A stretch of 64,000 nucleotides of DNA from Fictibacillus sp. b24 (GCF_030348825.1 NZ_JAUCES010000005.1:3534001-3598000), one strand, 5' to 3'; shown: positions 50,406 to 60,368, counted from the stretch's first letter. Notes: generated from the letters alone by a model not told the origin. Numbers and translations: made by a program.

Positions 50406-53400
50406 GTGTATATCTTCCTTTCAATGACACTTAGAGGAATTTGTATTTTTGTTTCTTTGCCATTTTCTACGTAATAACCGAAACCTGCATGAATATCTTC
50501 TTCTTTTCTGTTATAAGGCAAGGTATATAGACTTTGTTCAGATTTCTTCATCAACACGAGCGCTTGGCGTATTTGTTTTACCTCGTTTGTAAACAGATCA
50601 AATCCTTTTGTAATTTCATTGTTATTACCTGAGACAATGACATTAAATCCAAGATGGCTATAATTTTTCATGTATTTCGATAAGCGGTCCTGAATCATAC
50701 TATCAGTTGTTTGAATGAACCTAGAATAGCCATCAATCACAAAATATAATGGTGTAAACGGCTGTTCCGATAGGGTTCCTCTTGATAATGCATCTAAGTA
50801 CTCGCGCTCTCTTTGTTTAAATATCTCTTCAGATTCATCAAGCCACGCTGAAATATGTTCTTTCGTTTCAAGATAATCTACTTTTTCTTCTCCAGCATAA
50901 TTAGAAAGGCCGCGGTCAACTGAATCAAACATACCTATTCTTTCAGTTTCTTGAAGAAGAATGGTATTTAACATGACTCTTAACGCATTTGTTTTTCCTT
51001 TTTGAGTCTGTCCTACAATGACGCAATGTTTATTTTTAAGAAAGTTCATATGAACAGGCTGCACAAACTCTTCATCAAGCCCGATTGGTAGTATACCTGA
51101 CCTTTGGTTCCCTTTTGTATATTGAGTGAAGTTCACCATCGTTAGTTCAGAAGGGAGCATTGGAATCGGTTGAGGAGTTGCACTAGCTGAATACTTATCA
51201 GCGATTCCTTGAATATCTTTTTTCATATTTTCTAGTAGTTCGTAATCGTCTTCTCCACGAGCGGGCAAGTAAATTTGTGAGAAATAAGCTTCTTCTCGTT
51301 TAATGATTGCTCTTCCTGGTATGGGCTCTGGTGAAAAAGGAACCTTTCCAAGTACAGTGTAAGATTCTGATTGGTCCATTAAATAATGCACAATTTTCGT
51401 CTTCAGGTTATTCATTAGAGACTGCCTGATCGCGTTAATCCTTGTAGCAGTGAAAATCATATAGATTCCTAACGCTTGTCCATCACGTGCAAATTGTGTC
51501 ATCTGCATCTCCAGGTCCTGCATCTCTTCTTTTACAAGATCGAAGTTATCGATTGTAATAAAAAGAATTGGCAGTTTCTCTTTATTAAGAGAGTTATACA
51601 TCTTAATGCTGCTTACTTCGCTTTTTTGGAATTGTTGTTTTCGATCGGCAATCTCATCTTTTAAGAACCTCATAAACTTCTCAATTTTTCTCTCTTCATC
51701 CATTAAAAAATAATCAGCCGTATGAGGAAGCTGCCTTAGCGGCAATAGAGACCCGTTACCAAAATCAAAAAGATAATAGTGAATCTCTTCCGGACTTAAC
51801 TTAGATGCCATTGATAATAAGAGCGTCATAACGGAATGTGACTTTCCATAGCCAGATGAACCGAAGATACCGATGTTTCCATCATCCATTAAGCGGTATA
51901 TGTAAGGTGTTTGTGACTGTTTTTCTGGTTCATCTACCATTCCTAAATAGACTTCGTGATCTTTTTCTTCAAACTCGTTTAGATGGATTAAACGACTGTT
52001 TAATGGAGGGAGCCACGGACTATTTAGCTTTTTAATTCCCAGTGTTTTCTGCAATTCTTCAATCCGGTCGACGATAACGTCAATCTCTGCTTCAGTTTCT
52101 TTTTTATTTTTAGCGTTTGACGTTACTTCCGATAAGGGAATAAGACCTAAATCTGTTACAAGTGCTACTTCATCTTCATTTTCGATTGTTTCCTCCAAAT
52201 ATGGTGCACCGCTCCATGCAGATTGGAATAATTCGTATACTTCATTGTTACCAACTTGGAGATATCCTCTGCCTGTTATAGTAATAGAAGAAGCATCAGC
52301 ATTTTTTATAATTTCTCTGCTGTCGGCCGCATCTTGAACCTTCAGTGCAATCTTGAAACGGGCATTACTCCAAATTTGGTCATCGATTACTCCACCAGGT
52401 TTTTGTGTAGCAAGTATAAGATGAACACCTAAACTTCTTCCGATCCTTGCAGCACTTACCAATTCTTTAATGAATTCCGGTTCTTCACTTTTCAACTCGG
52501 CAAACTCATCAGAAATCAGGAATAAATGCGGCATTGGCTCATTTGATTCTCCGCGCTTATAAAGGCTTGTATATTCATTTATGTGATTGACTTGATATTT
52601 GTCAAAAAGCCGCTGTCTTCTTTTCAATTCACTTTTTATAGAAGCTAGTGCTCTTGCAGTAAAGTTACGGCTTCCTTCAATATTCGTAATCGTACCTAAA
52701 AGATGAGGCATGTTTTTAAATGGTTGGGCCATTCCCCCACCTTTATAGTCAATGAGTAAGAAGGCGACTTCATAGGGATGGAAATTTACAGCTAGAGACA
52801 AAATGTACGTTTGTAAGAACTCACTTTTACCAGATCCCGTCGTACCTGCTAACAGTCCATGTGGTCCATGAGCTTTTTCGTGCAGATTCAGCTCTACAAT
52901 ATCCTCTTTGCCTTTTAACCCGATCGGTACGGCTAATGATTTAGAAGACTCTCTGGTCGTCCAATTATGTTCAATTGGAAGATCGACTACTTCATTAGCT
53001 CCAAAAAGTTCTAAAAAAGATACACTGTTTGGAATAGAGTTTGTCATTCCTACAAGATGATTTAATGTTCTTAAGGTTCGAGCGTATTTTTCGTTTCCTT
53101 CCCCATTATGATGATCAAGTTTAAACGGAATTTGAACTGCTTTCTTGTCCTCAATCAAGATGTCGCCAGTTGAGTCATTTATATATCGGACAAGAGTGTG
53201 TATGTTGTCACTCAGGCTCTCTTTTGTTTCAGCAGCAAAAATCACCGATATACCCAGATGCGAGAATTCTCCTTCTAAATATTCGAGCAATACGTGCTCA
53301 GTCATTATCTGCTGATCTAAAATGATAAATACCAAATGAGGTGAAAATCTTATTTTCTCTTTTCCATCACCTGCTTCTAAGTCACGTTCTCGGATTATTT

Positions 53401-54880
53401 CATAAACAGAGGACAATAATTGGTCCCTTGTCTGCTCGTTATAAATAAGCCCTTTAGCATGTGAATTTGGAAGTTGAAAATGTGGAAGCCATTTCAGCCA
53501 CTCCCAATCGCTATAATCTTTTTCATTAAAAATGAAAATAAAACGAACGTCATGATAGCTATGGAAAAAAGCTAATTGCCCTATGAGCTGATGAAGTTCA
53601 CTTTTCATAATCGATTCTTTTCCAATAAGTCCCATAGCACCAGTTGATAAATTAACAGTGATTGGGACGTTCTTAACTTCTTTATAAACCTTTTCCATTT
53701 TTTGCGACTGTTCTAATAAATGATCGATTTCCCTGTTCGCCATATCTCCACTGTTTAAAGAAAGAGTATAGCTTGAAGGAACGTTACCCGTTCCAATTCT
53801 AATCTGGAGAAAGTCATGACTTTCTGATGTTCGCTCCCAAATACGATCTGAAATCTGCTCTGTATAATATTTCATCTGCTCAAAAGGGGGATAATGATAG
53901 TGAAGTACTTTTCTTTGCTTATCTGCTAATTCTTCTAGTTCTTTCCGTTTATTATCTAGATATAAGCTGTATACTTTTTTACGTTTGATTTTTCGTTTTT
54001 TAAAATTCCCTCGCTCTTTAAAATACTGCACCGAAGAAGTGACAAGTGTAGTAGCAAACATCACCATCGAAATGATGATAAAGATTCCTCTCGGCTGTAT
54101 GATGGCTACAATCCCCATAACAATCATCATTAAAAGAGGAGGCATGATAATTAACCAAAGTCCCTTATTTGGATTTTCTCCTTCCTGTGATGGAAAAGAC
54201 AACGTGACCTTATCCTTTGGAAGTTCAAATACCATCCTGGGCGTTCTTCGGTAGTTGGGATATTTCTTGCTCATTTCAGAAACAGGTTTGTTGGCAATGG
54301 GCAGTTTTGAAGTGAATTCTTCCTGACTTGAGATCTGCAGCAAATCTTTTTCTATTAATTTAAGAGACATAAATGGCCAGAATAATAGATCTCCCACCTC
54401 AAAAGAAGTCAATCCTGTTATTTTATGACCATTCAAATACACTTGATCACTCTTAGGCGAGATCATCCATCTTTCTCTCGCTCTTATTAATACAAAAGAT
54501 TCTTCTTCTGATACAAGATCCTTTGAATGATGAATAACGTGTGCATTATTTGTCGCTGCGAACGTATATTCTTTGTTAAACCCAAGATAAAAGGTTTCTT
54601 GGTGTTCAATATCCGGTGTCAAATAAAGTGATAATGTTTGGGTGCCATCAGATAAATCGTATGAAGCGTTCTCTGTAACGTAACCGATATTTATGCCGCT
54701 TTGAAGAATTTCGAGTTTCTCTCCATCTTGCTTTATCGTTAAAGATCCTTTACTAAAAGGAAAGTTTAAAACTGTGACAGTATCTTGAATGGCAGGGCCA
54801 ATTGTCAGTGAACGAAAAGAGTCTTTTTTTAGATGTATGTGTTGGTAAGTCTTATCATGAAATACCCATAGTTTGTTCAT
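50402..54880 (-). CDS. essC: Type VII secretion ATPase EssC (YukBA)
   Basis: Motor of the secretion system, 1492 aa. Two N-terminal FHA-like domains (about 1-200) are followed by two membrane helices (about 232-280) and three FtsK/SpoIIIE-type ATPase domains. Walker A motifs: GTTGSGKSE near residue 680, GSSGYGKSH near 1010, and GQTQKGKTN near 1290. Domain 1 also has LLIDYKGGGM and a Walker B FLISDEFAEL. Domains 2 and 3 are more divergent, as usual, and domain 3 is thought to recognise substrates. The single full-length frame corresponds to the fused yukBA. Confidence 0.93.
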   Translation of the reverse strand: MNKLWVFHDKTYQHIHLKKDSFRSLTIGPAIQDTVTVLNFPFSKGSLTIKQDGEKLEILQSGINIGYVTENASYDLSDGTQTLSLYLTPDIEHQETFYLGFNKEYTFAATNNAHVIHHSKDLVSEEESFVLIRARERWMISPKSDQVYLNGHKITGLTSFEVGDLLFWPFMSLKLIEKDLLQISSQEEFTSKLPIANKPVSEMSKKYPNYRRTPRMVFELPKDKVTLSFPSQEGENPNKGLWLIIMPPLLMMIVMGIVAIIQPRGIFIIISMVMFATTLVTSSVQYFKERGNFKKRKIKRKKVYSLYLDNKRKELEELADKQRKVLHYHYPPFEQMKYYTEQISDRIWERTSESHDFLQIRIGTGNVPSSYTLSLNSGDMANREIDHLLEQSQKMEKVYKEVKNVPITVNLSTGAMGLIGKESIMKSELHQLIGQLAFFHSYHDVRFIFIFNEKDYSDWEWLKWLPHFQLPNSHAKGLIYNEQTRDQLLSSVYEIIRERDLEAGDGKEKIRFSPHLVFIILDQQIMTEHVLLEYLEGEFSHLGISVIFAAETKESLSDNIHTLVRYINDSTGDILIEDKKAVQIPFKLDHHNGEGNEKYARTLRTLNHLVGMTNSIPNSVSFLELFGANEVVDLPIEHNWTTRESSKSLAVPIGLKGKEDIVELNLHEKAHGPHGLLAGTTGSGKSEFLQTYILSLAVNFHPYEVAFLLIDYKGGGMAQPFKNMPHLLGTITNIEGSRNFTARALASIKSELKRRQRLFDKYQVNHINEYTSLYKRGESNEPMPHLFLISDEFAELKSEEPEFIKELVSAARIGRSLGVHLILATQKPGGVIDDQIWSNARFKIALKVQDAADSREIIKNADASSITITGRGYLQVGNNEVYELFQSAWSGAPYLEETIENEDEVALVTDLGLIPLSEVTSNAKNKKETEAEIDVIVDRIEELQKTLGIKKLNSPWLPPLNSRLIHLNEFEEKDHEVYLGMVDEPEKQSQTPYIYRLMDDGNIGIFGSSGYGKSHSVMTLLLSMASKLSPEEIHYYLFDFGNGSLLPLRQLPHTADYFLMDEERKIEKFMRFLKDEIADRKQQFQKSEVSSIKMYNSLNKEKLPILFITIDNFDLVKEEMQDLEMQMTQFARDGQALGIYMIFTATRINAIRQSLMNNLKTKIVHYLMDQSESYTVLGKVPFSPEPIPGRAIIKREEAYFSQIYLPARGEDDYELLENMKKDIQGIADKYSASATPQPIPMLPSELTMVNFTQYTKGNQRSGILPIGLDEEFVQPVHMNFLKNKHCVIVGQTQKGKTNALRVMLNTILLQETERIGMFDSVDRGLSNYAGEEKVDYLETKEHISAWLDESEEIFKQREREYLDALSRGTLSEQPFTPLYFVIDGYSRFIQTTDSMIQDRLSKYMKNYSHLGFNVIVSGNNNEITKGFDLFTNEVKQIRQALVLMKKSEQSLYTLPYNRKEEDIHAGFGYYVENGKETKIQIPLSVIERKIYT

Positions 54881-54892
54881 ACTTCACCCCCT

Positions 54893-56209
54893 CTAGTTTG
54901 CAGTTGCTGGTTTAGGCGCAGCTGCAGGATTCTTCTCCTTTTCAGCAGAGGCTGCTTCCTCTTTTGCCTTTTGCTCTTCAGCTTCTTGCTCTTTTTCTTC
55001 CTGCTCTTGCGCCAGTCTTTCTTCCTCTTCTACTCGAGCTTCTTCTTCTTTCAGCGCTTCTTGTTCCTGAAGATATTCATCGATCTCTGCTTGTACTTCT
55101 TTTATTTTTTGCTGTTTTTCTTCACTGCTCAATTCATCATCAGACTTTAATTCTTCACGATATTTAATGAGAGCGAACATAATAAGATCTTGATCCTCTA
55201 ACGACCGAGCGATATCCAGTGCTTCCTTAGCGTTTCCTCTTCCAATATGAATCCAGTATTGAAAATAAAAAGGATCAGATTGTAAAGTAACAGTGTTCTG
55301 TATATTTCCTTTTTGCTCTTCAGTCAGCGATTCATTAATTATGTAAGATGAGGCAAGCTGATATTGAACGACATTAGGCATATCTTCTACTTCATAATCG
55401 GACATGACCTCAACGACATCACTGTATTCCTTCCCAAGAAAATGTTCATTGCTGCTAACAAACGCTTCCTGTCTTGGCTGTAGAAAAAACAAGGAGTACA
55501 GAGTATAGATGAGAGCAGGGATAAAGCAGATTAATAAACCTAACGCTGCATATCGAGTGATTCTCCACTTCTTCTGAGGAATAGTTAAAATCAATTTATC
55601 TTTCTCATCTAGTTCGTCTAATTTCTTCTGAATCAGTTGTATAAGTGCATCAATATTTTCGGCTTCTATAACTTCTTTAGCGACAGAAGATAACTCTATC
55701 GTTTCATGAAGCTTTAGATAATCCTGAAATGCAAATTTACCATCAACTACGAAGGCAACAGTTGCTTTCAGTTCTTTCCAAACTCTCTCATAGTCGGCCT
55801 CATAAGGAGGTATGCTCTCTTTTACTCCATAATGAAGAAAGGAAGGTGTTAAACTTTGATCAAAGACGATGTTTTCTGGACATACCACAAGGTGCAAACG
55901 CGTTAGCGCATGTTCCTTTACTTTTTTAACGAGCTGAAAAGCAAACATCCATTTACTTCTTTCATTTTTACTTTTTAACTCGGGAAAAAATCGATAACGG
56001 GCATGAGGGTGAATTTTGATTTTTAGTTCATCATCTTCTAATAAAATAGACCTTTGAATGTCAGAATCAAGTTCCTTCAACAAATCAATTTCTATAACAT
56101 CATCTAGTTTTATTTTTTCTTTTTGAAACGCAAAAGTAATAGAATCCTCATCTCTGCTTATCTGGGATTCTAAACTTTGTTCCAAGTAGGTTTGATTTTT
56201 TTCAGTCAT
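54893..56209 (-). CDS. essB: Type VII secretion protein EssB (YukC)
   Basis: Protein of 438 aa with a cytosolic pseudokinase-like domain (about 1-205), one membrane helix (about 214-237) and an extracellular domain that ends in a very charged Glu/Lys coiled coil (about 365-430). It is a conserved structural component linking the membrane and the EssC motor. GAGGGGGG precedes the ATG. It is 12 nt upstream of essC and 13 nt downstream of esaB. Confidence 0.9.
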   Translation of the reverse strand: MTEKNQTYLEQSLESQISRDEDSITFAFQKEKIKLDDVIEIDLLKELDSDIQRSILLEDDELKIKIHPHARYRFFPELKSKNERSKWMFAFQLVKKVKEHALTRLHLVVCPENIVFDQSLTPSFLHYGVKESIPPYEADYERVWKELKATVAFVVDGKFAFQDYLKLHETIELSSVAKEVIEAENIDALIQLIQKKLDELDEKDKLILTIPQKKWRITRYAALGLLICFIPALIYTLYSLFFLQPRQEAFVSSNEHFLGKEYSDVVEVMSDYEVEDMPNVVQYQLASSYIINESLTEEQKGNIQNTVTLQSDPFYFQYWIHIGRGNAKEALDIARSLEDQDLIMFALIKYREELKSDDELSSEEKQQKIKEVQAEIDEYLQEQEALKEEEARVEEEERLAQEQEEKEQEAEEQKAKEEAASAEKEKNPAAAPKPATAN

Positions 56210-56222
56210 TGCTTAGCCCCCC

Positions 56223-56462
56223 TCAAAGGATTTCAAACCGGTCACCTGTCATTATTCCGTGCTCCAGCAGCTTTTGATTGCCGGAAAGCACTATATTTTT
56301 ATTTGGGACACGCACCCAGAAGCCATCTCTAGGCGGAACATGAATCTGTTTTGTCTGCCATACAATATCAACTACTTTTTTGACAGAATGAAAGTTTGAT
56401 AAACGAAGATCAAACGTTTCTCCCGTATAATTTTTTAGATCCACCGTAACTTCAATGTACAT
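56223..56462 (-). CDS. esaB: Type VII secretion ubiquitin-like protein EsaB (YukD)
   Basis: Small soluble protein of 79 aa with a ubiquitin fold, judged by family resemblance (VTVDLKNYTGETFDLRLSNFHSVKKVVDIVW). It is an essential accessory of the machine, possibly regulatory. A GAGGTGAT ribosome site lies ahead of the ATG. The gene sits between esxA and essB as in B. subtilis yukD, with a 77-nt gap after esxA where expression may step down. Confidence 0.88.
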   Translation of the reverse strand: MYIEVTVDLKNYTGETFDLRLSNFHSVKKVVDIVWQTKQIHVPPRDGFWVRVPNKNIVLSGNQKLLEHGIMTGDRFEIL

Positions 56463-56539
56463 AAAATAATCACCTCAAAAAGTGAAGAGCGCCTATAGTG
56501 TTGAAGGCGCTCCTATAAAACATGACTTAAATAGTGAAG

Positions 56540-56833
56540 CTACCCTCTAATTTGGCTTGCGATTTGGTTATCAGCGTCTTCAAGAGCTCTAGAAGTATTG
56601 TTTAATTGTGTAGAGATGTCTTCGAGAAGCTGTTGCATTTGAAGAAACGATGGCTTTAATGATTCGTATTGCTGGCTGAAAGCTCTGCTTGCCTCCCCTT
56701 CCCACATTCCTTCTAATTGACTAATCATGGCATTCAATCTTGAAATCTGATCTCCCACCTGACTGCTTTCATTTGAATATCGGCCTGACATATCGACAAG
56801 CTCTGCGGGTGTAACGCGAATAATACCTGACAT
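56540..56833 (-). CDS. esxA: WXG100 secreted protein EsxA (YukE)
   Basis: Exported helical hairpin protein of 97 aa, the hallmark substrate of type VII secretion. The WXG turn is W44-E45-G46, between two amphipathic helices. There is no signal peptide and no clear YxxxD/E export motif at the C-terminus (which ends ADNQIASQIRG). GGGAGAG precedes the ATG. It is the first gene of the esxA-esaB-essB-essC-esaA-essA operon and the only obvious substrate gene present. Confidence 0.93.
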   Translation of the reverse strand: MSGIIRVTPAELVDMSGRYSNESSQVGDQISRLNAMISQLEGMWEGEASRAFSQQYESLKPSFLQMQQLLEDISTQLNNTSRALEDADNQIASQIRG

Positions 56834-56862
56834 CTTCTTCTCTCCCTTGTGATTTTATTTTT

Positions 56863-56890
56863 ATAAACAACGACCTATAAAGGTCGGTTG
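56863..56890 (-). other. Hairpin in the leader of the type VII operon
   Basis: ACAACCGACCT pairs with AGGTCGTTGT (one bulged base) 30-57 nt before the esxA start. It may protect the mRNA or act as an attenuator; the T tract after it is poor. The rest of 56891-57101 shows nothing I can call, and no clear promoter. Confidence 0.45.
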
Positions 56891-57101
56891 TCCCGAAAGT
56901 CCATTTGGATAAATACACCTATATTTGCCCTTTTATGGAAATTACGAAACCATAAATTTGAAAATTTACGATACTTTTTGCTTACTGAAAATGTTTTTAA
57001 AAGATTTATTAAGAACATCTCATCCTTTATTCCTAAGTCTGCAGTCTTTTTGTTTTTTCATAGACTGTTTATTTTGTTTGCGAATACAGCCTATATAAAA
57101 T

Positions 57102-57129
57102 AAAGCGCATGGATAATCCCATGCGCTTT
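57102..57129 (-). terminator. Terminator after the unknown membrane protein gene
   Basis: AAAGCGCATGG pairs perfectly with CCATGCGCTTT around ATAAT, followed on the minus strand by ATTTTATA. It separates this gene from the type VII operon. Confidence 0.75.
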
Positions 57130-57155
57130 CTATTCTCCTCTCCACTAGGCTTACT

Positions 57156-57779
57156 TCATTTTTTCTCAACGTACTCCCTTATCACAAAAAAAGATATCAA
57201 CAAACTGAAATAGAACATGCAATTAGATGCTAGGAGATTTCTATATGGTCGATAATCAGTTATGTGGTATGCGAGTGTTTCCCGTATAAATAAAGGCAGG
57301 GTCATTATAATAAATCCCGTTAAGGCAGCAATAATTAACCAGATTAAGGCCGGCATTTTTTTGTATATAAATATCATTAAAATCGGTAGAATGGTTAACA
57401 AAAGGATCCAGATTACTTTTGCGTCATCCATGATAAAACTATAGATAACAGCTGAAAGCAGGAGACTTGGAAGAGTAAGTAATGAAAGAATTAATAGAGA
57501 AAATGGAACAGGACTGAAGTAAAGCATATTTCTACTTTTAAATATAAGCATAATAATAAAGTACAGCGTTATGGCCATTCCTAGCATTTCTAGTATGTAC
57601 ATCGTGTAGATGATGATCTCTTCCCAACTTAGAAATAAATCGTTAAGATATTCATTTACTTTACGTTTGTCGTAGAGAAAAAACAGCCAACCAATTATAA
57701 TCACAATAATCGGTAGATACCCTGTTATCCTGTAGATGACTGGATCAGTATCTCTCACTAATATTTTTTTCTTAGCCAT
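57156..57779 (-). CDS. Polytopic membrane protein, unknown function
   Basis: A protein of 207 aa that I do not recognise. About six hydrophobic helices are visible (roughly residues 20-38, 52-80, 90-115, 120-138, 143-162 and 184-201), with a short basic N-terminus (MAKKKILVR) and a C-terminal REYVEKK. GAAAGGAAG precedes the ATG. A+T content and codon use are somewhat higher than in neighbouring genes. It sits directly upstream of the type VII operon but has its own terminator, so a functional link is possible but not shown. Confidence 0.6.
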   Translation of the reverse strand: MAKKKILVRDTDPVIYRITGYLPIIVIIIGWLFFLYDKRKVNEYLNDLFLSWEEIIIYTMYILEMLGMAITLYFIIMLIFKSRNMLYFSPVPFSLLILSLLTLPSLLLSAVIYSFIMDDAKVIWILLLTILPILMIFIYKKMPALIWLIIAALTGFIIMTLPLFIRETLAYHITDYRPYRNLLASNCMFYFSLLISFFVIREYVEKK

Positions 57780-57837
57780 AATTCATCTTCCTTTCAAACC
57801 AATAAACTCACTTACCTAAACGCTTACCCTACACAAA

Positions 57838-57867
57838 AGCCTGCAGATCCCAAAAATCTGCAGGCTT
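57838..57867 (-). terminator. Terminator of the ArsR-ABC operon
   Basis: AAGCCTGCAGAT pairs perfectly with ATCTGCAGGCTT around CCCAAAA, followed by TTGTG on the minus strand. Confidence 0.75.
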
Positions 57868-57871
57868 CCAA

Positions 57872-58294
57872 TTAAATTCTATTATGATCCGCTTTCCAGT
57901 TCGTAATTGCTTGTTTGATCTCTTTTGGCTTCATGTTCTCTGCCGCTGCTTTTTCAGCTAAGCTCGGAAATTCCTCATCAGGTGCAAAACGCAGCGCCAC
58001 AATCTGCCCGGGTGTAAGACCTGCATGTAGAAGTTTCCCTGTCAGCACGTAATAACGCAGGTTCTCTTCTGCACGAATAGCACGATCCTGAGCTTTTAGC
58101 GGGTACAGTCGCAATAAAGCAAACGTAACTAGCAGACTGCATGACATGACCAATAAAATTACGGCTAAGAACATATCCTCCGCTTTAAACAAATAAACAA
58201 TACTCGCAATTAATCCCCCAAGCACTAGCAATGACAATACATAGTGATAGATTGGATGCATACGTGCATGATTTTTATAATTTTGTGTGTTCAT
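57872..58294 (-). CDS. DUF6526-like membrane protein
   Basis: A protein of 140 aa with two N-terminal helices (about residues 17-37 and 41-63) and a soluble C-terminal region including LRYYVLTGKLLHAGLTPGQIVALRFAPDEEF. This matches the DUF6526 type as I know it; its function is unknown. GAGGAG precedes the ATG. It lies 27 nt behind the ABC permease gene and before the operon's terminator, so it is probably cotranscribed with the transporter. Confidence 0.65.
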   Translation of the reverse strand: MNTQNYKNHARMHPIYHYVLSLLVLGGLIASIVYLFKAEDMFLAVILLVMSCSLLVTFALLRLYPLKAQDRAIRAEENLRYYVLTGKLLHAGLTPGQIVALRFAPDEEFPSLAEKAAAENMKPKEIKQAITNWKADHNRI

Positions 58295-58321
58295 ATAGTT
58301 CTCCTCTTTCTTTTCAGCAAT

Positions 58322-59419
58322 TTACTCCCACTTAAACGTAAAGCTTGCTACAATAAACGCTCCGATCAGCCATCCTCCTAGAATCATTGCTTCCATGCCA
58401 AGATCCAGTAAAGAAGCTCCAACGTTCATGGTTTCACGCAATGCATGGCTTAAATGAGCAATCGGCAAAATCTGTACGATTGGCTGCAGGAATTCAGGCA
58501 TGTCTCTTATCGGAAAGAATACGCCACCTAGAAACAGCATTGGGAAAGACAAGAATCCCGCGATTGGTCCTGCACTCTCAGGCGTTTTTGCAATACCGGC
58601 AATAATAAATCCGATCGCCATAAACGCTAACGTTCCCAGCGTAACGAACGCGATAATGGTAAGCCATGAACCTCTGACTTCAATGCCAAATGCAAGCCAG
58701 GCTACAGCGAGTACAATCATCGCCTGTAAACCGTTCAGCATGAAACGAGCTGTAATCTGTGCGGCAATAAATGTAGATGCTTTAAGCGTCGTACCTTGCA
58801 TTCGGCGGAGGATCCCCCGTTCACGCCAAGAAGATATCTGACCTGCAACACCGTTCATGTTATTGCTCATGATCATCATTGCCACAATACCAGGTACAAG
58901 GAAGTCGATGTAACGCAGATTTAGCGCTTCTACGCCTTTAGATTCTGTAACCACAACCGGCTGATAATTCACCTGTTTTTTACTGATTGAATCAACCGTA
59001 TTATTAACGAGCTGAAGTCCGACCTGTGACATTGCCATGTTCGTTTCATTATAATAGATTGGCAGTTTAAATGGTTCTGCCTTATTTTCAGCCGAAAGAC
59101 TTTCTCCATAACCTTTTGGAATGGTAATAACTAACGTTAAATCCCCTTTTTTCAGCTTATCTAATGCGTCTTTTTCATTAAAATTATCTTCTAGCGACAC
59201 AACTTCAGTCTTTTTAAATTCTTCTATCAAGTTCTTGGACTGTTCACTTTGGTCTTGATCTACAACAGCTGCCGTGATTGATACACCGCTGCCATTTCCC
59301 AAGAACGAACCTAACATCACCATCAAAACGATAGGAAAAGCGAGTGTCCAGAACAGGACTTGACGGTTTCTGAGGAAGATTCGAAGCTGAGCCAGTGTTA
59401 GTAAATAGTATGATCTCAT
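58322..59419 (-). CDS. ABC-2 type transporter permease
   Basis: Membrane subunit of 365 aa. One N-terminal helix (about 20-40) is followed by an extracellular domain (about 45-165) and a block of five helices (about 170-360), the ABC-2 layout. The stretch GGVFFPIRDMPEFLQPIVQILPIAHLSHALRE (about residues 296-327) is typical of this family. It pairs with the ATPase encoded just upstream (4-nt overlap). Similar pairs in bacilli export antibiotics such as linearmycin-type compounds, but the substrate here is unknown. Confidence 0.83.
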   Translation of the reverse strand: MRSYYLLTLAQLRIFLRNRQVLFWTLAFPIVLMVMLGSFLGNGSGVSITAAVVDQDQSEQSKNLIEEFKKTEVVSLEDNFNEKDALDKLKKGDLTLVITIPKGYGESLSAENKAEPFKLPIYYNETNMAMSQVGLQLVNNTVDSISKKQVNYQPVVVTESKGVEALNLRYIDFLVPGIVAMMIMSNNMNGVAGQISSWRERGILRRMQGTTLKASTFIAAQITARFMLNGLQAMIVLAVAWLAFGIEVRGSWLTIIAFVTLGTLAFMAIGFIIAGIAKTPESAGPIAGFLSFPMLFLGGVFFPIRDMPEFLQPIVQILPIAHLSHALRETMNVGASLLDLGMEAMILGGWLIGAFIVASFTFKWE

Positions 59420-60345
59420 CCTTCTCTTAACCTTCTTCCTGTCATATGGATAAATACATCTTCAAGAGTTGCTGTTCTCGTTTGTAAGTCTACGAGTTTA
59501 AGTTCTTTTTCAGAAGCTAAAGCTATTAAACTTGTTAACGTCTTCTGCAAGTCATCCGTATACAAAACATGAACATCTTTCTGACTCCCCACTTGCTTCA
59601 CCCCGTCAACCTCTAACAAATTCACATCCACTTCATCTTCGTTAAACCGGAATTCAACAGCACTATCCGACTGGAGATTTTTAACGAGTTCACTAGGCGT
59701 GTCCAGCGCAATAAGCTTTCCTTGATCCATGATTGCGATGCGGTCACATAGCACATGTGCTTCATCCATGTAATGAGTCGTCAGCACAACCGTTTTCCCT
59801 CTGTCTTTCAAGCGCAAAATAATATCCCACAAAGTACGGCGTGCCTGTGGATCAAGCCCAGTTGTCGGTTCGTCTAAGAATATGATTTGCGGATCGTGCA
59901 CAAGTGCAAGTGCAATGGCCAGCCGCTGTTTCTGTCCTCCAGACAACCCTTTGATTCTGCTATTCTTTTTTTCTGTTAAAAGCATGTCATCAATTAATTC
60001 AGGAATTGAGATATGTTCACGGTAAAAACTTCCGTAGAGATGAAGAATTTCGTCAACCGTTAACAGCTCAAAAAGAGTGGTAGATTGAAGCTGTACGCCA
60101 ATGACTTCTTTCACTTGATCAAGCTCTCTTGTAATATCAAAACCACCAACGATCGCTGTTCCTTCATCAGGCTTCCGTAGTCCAACCAGCATCTCAAGCG
60201 TAGTCGTTTTCCCCGCTCCATTAGGTCCGAGCAGTCCGAATACTTCACCATTATGTACGGAAAACTCACTGCCATCTACTGCAGTAAAGTCTCCATATCG
60301 TTTCACAAGTCTTTCAACCTTTATAATTTCTTGCTGGGTTTCCAT
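59416..60345 (-). CDS. ABC transporter ATP-binding protein
   Basis: ATPase subunit of 309 aa: Walker A GPNGAGKTT (about residues 39-47), signature LSGGQKQR near 135, Walker B IIFLDEPTTGLDP near 155 and H-loop TTHYMDEA near 190. A C-terminal domain of about 80 residues (DUF4162-like) follows. It drives the ABC-2 permease encoded downstream. GGAGAG precedes the ATG. It is 23 nt behind the ArsR-type gene, in the same operon. Confidence 0.88.
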   Translation of the reverse strand: METQQEIIKVERLVKRYGDFTAVDGSEFSVHNGEVFGLLGPNGAGKTTTLEMLVGLRKPDEGTAIVGGFDITRELDQVKEVIGVQLQSTTLFELLTVDEILHLYGSFYREHISIPELIDDMLLTEKKNSRIKGLSGGQKQRLAIALALVHDPQIIFLDEPTTGLDPQARRTLWDIILRLKDRGKTVVLTTHYMDEAHVLCDRIAIMDQGKLIALDTPSELVKNLQSDSAVEFRFNEDEVDVNLLEVDGVKQVGSQKDVHVLYTDDLQKTLTSLIALASEKELKLVDLQTRTATLEDVFIHMTGRRLREG

Positions 60346-60368
60346 TTTTCACTCTCCAAACATACACT

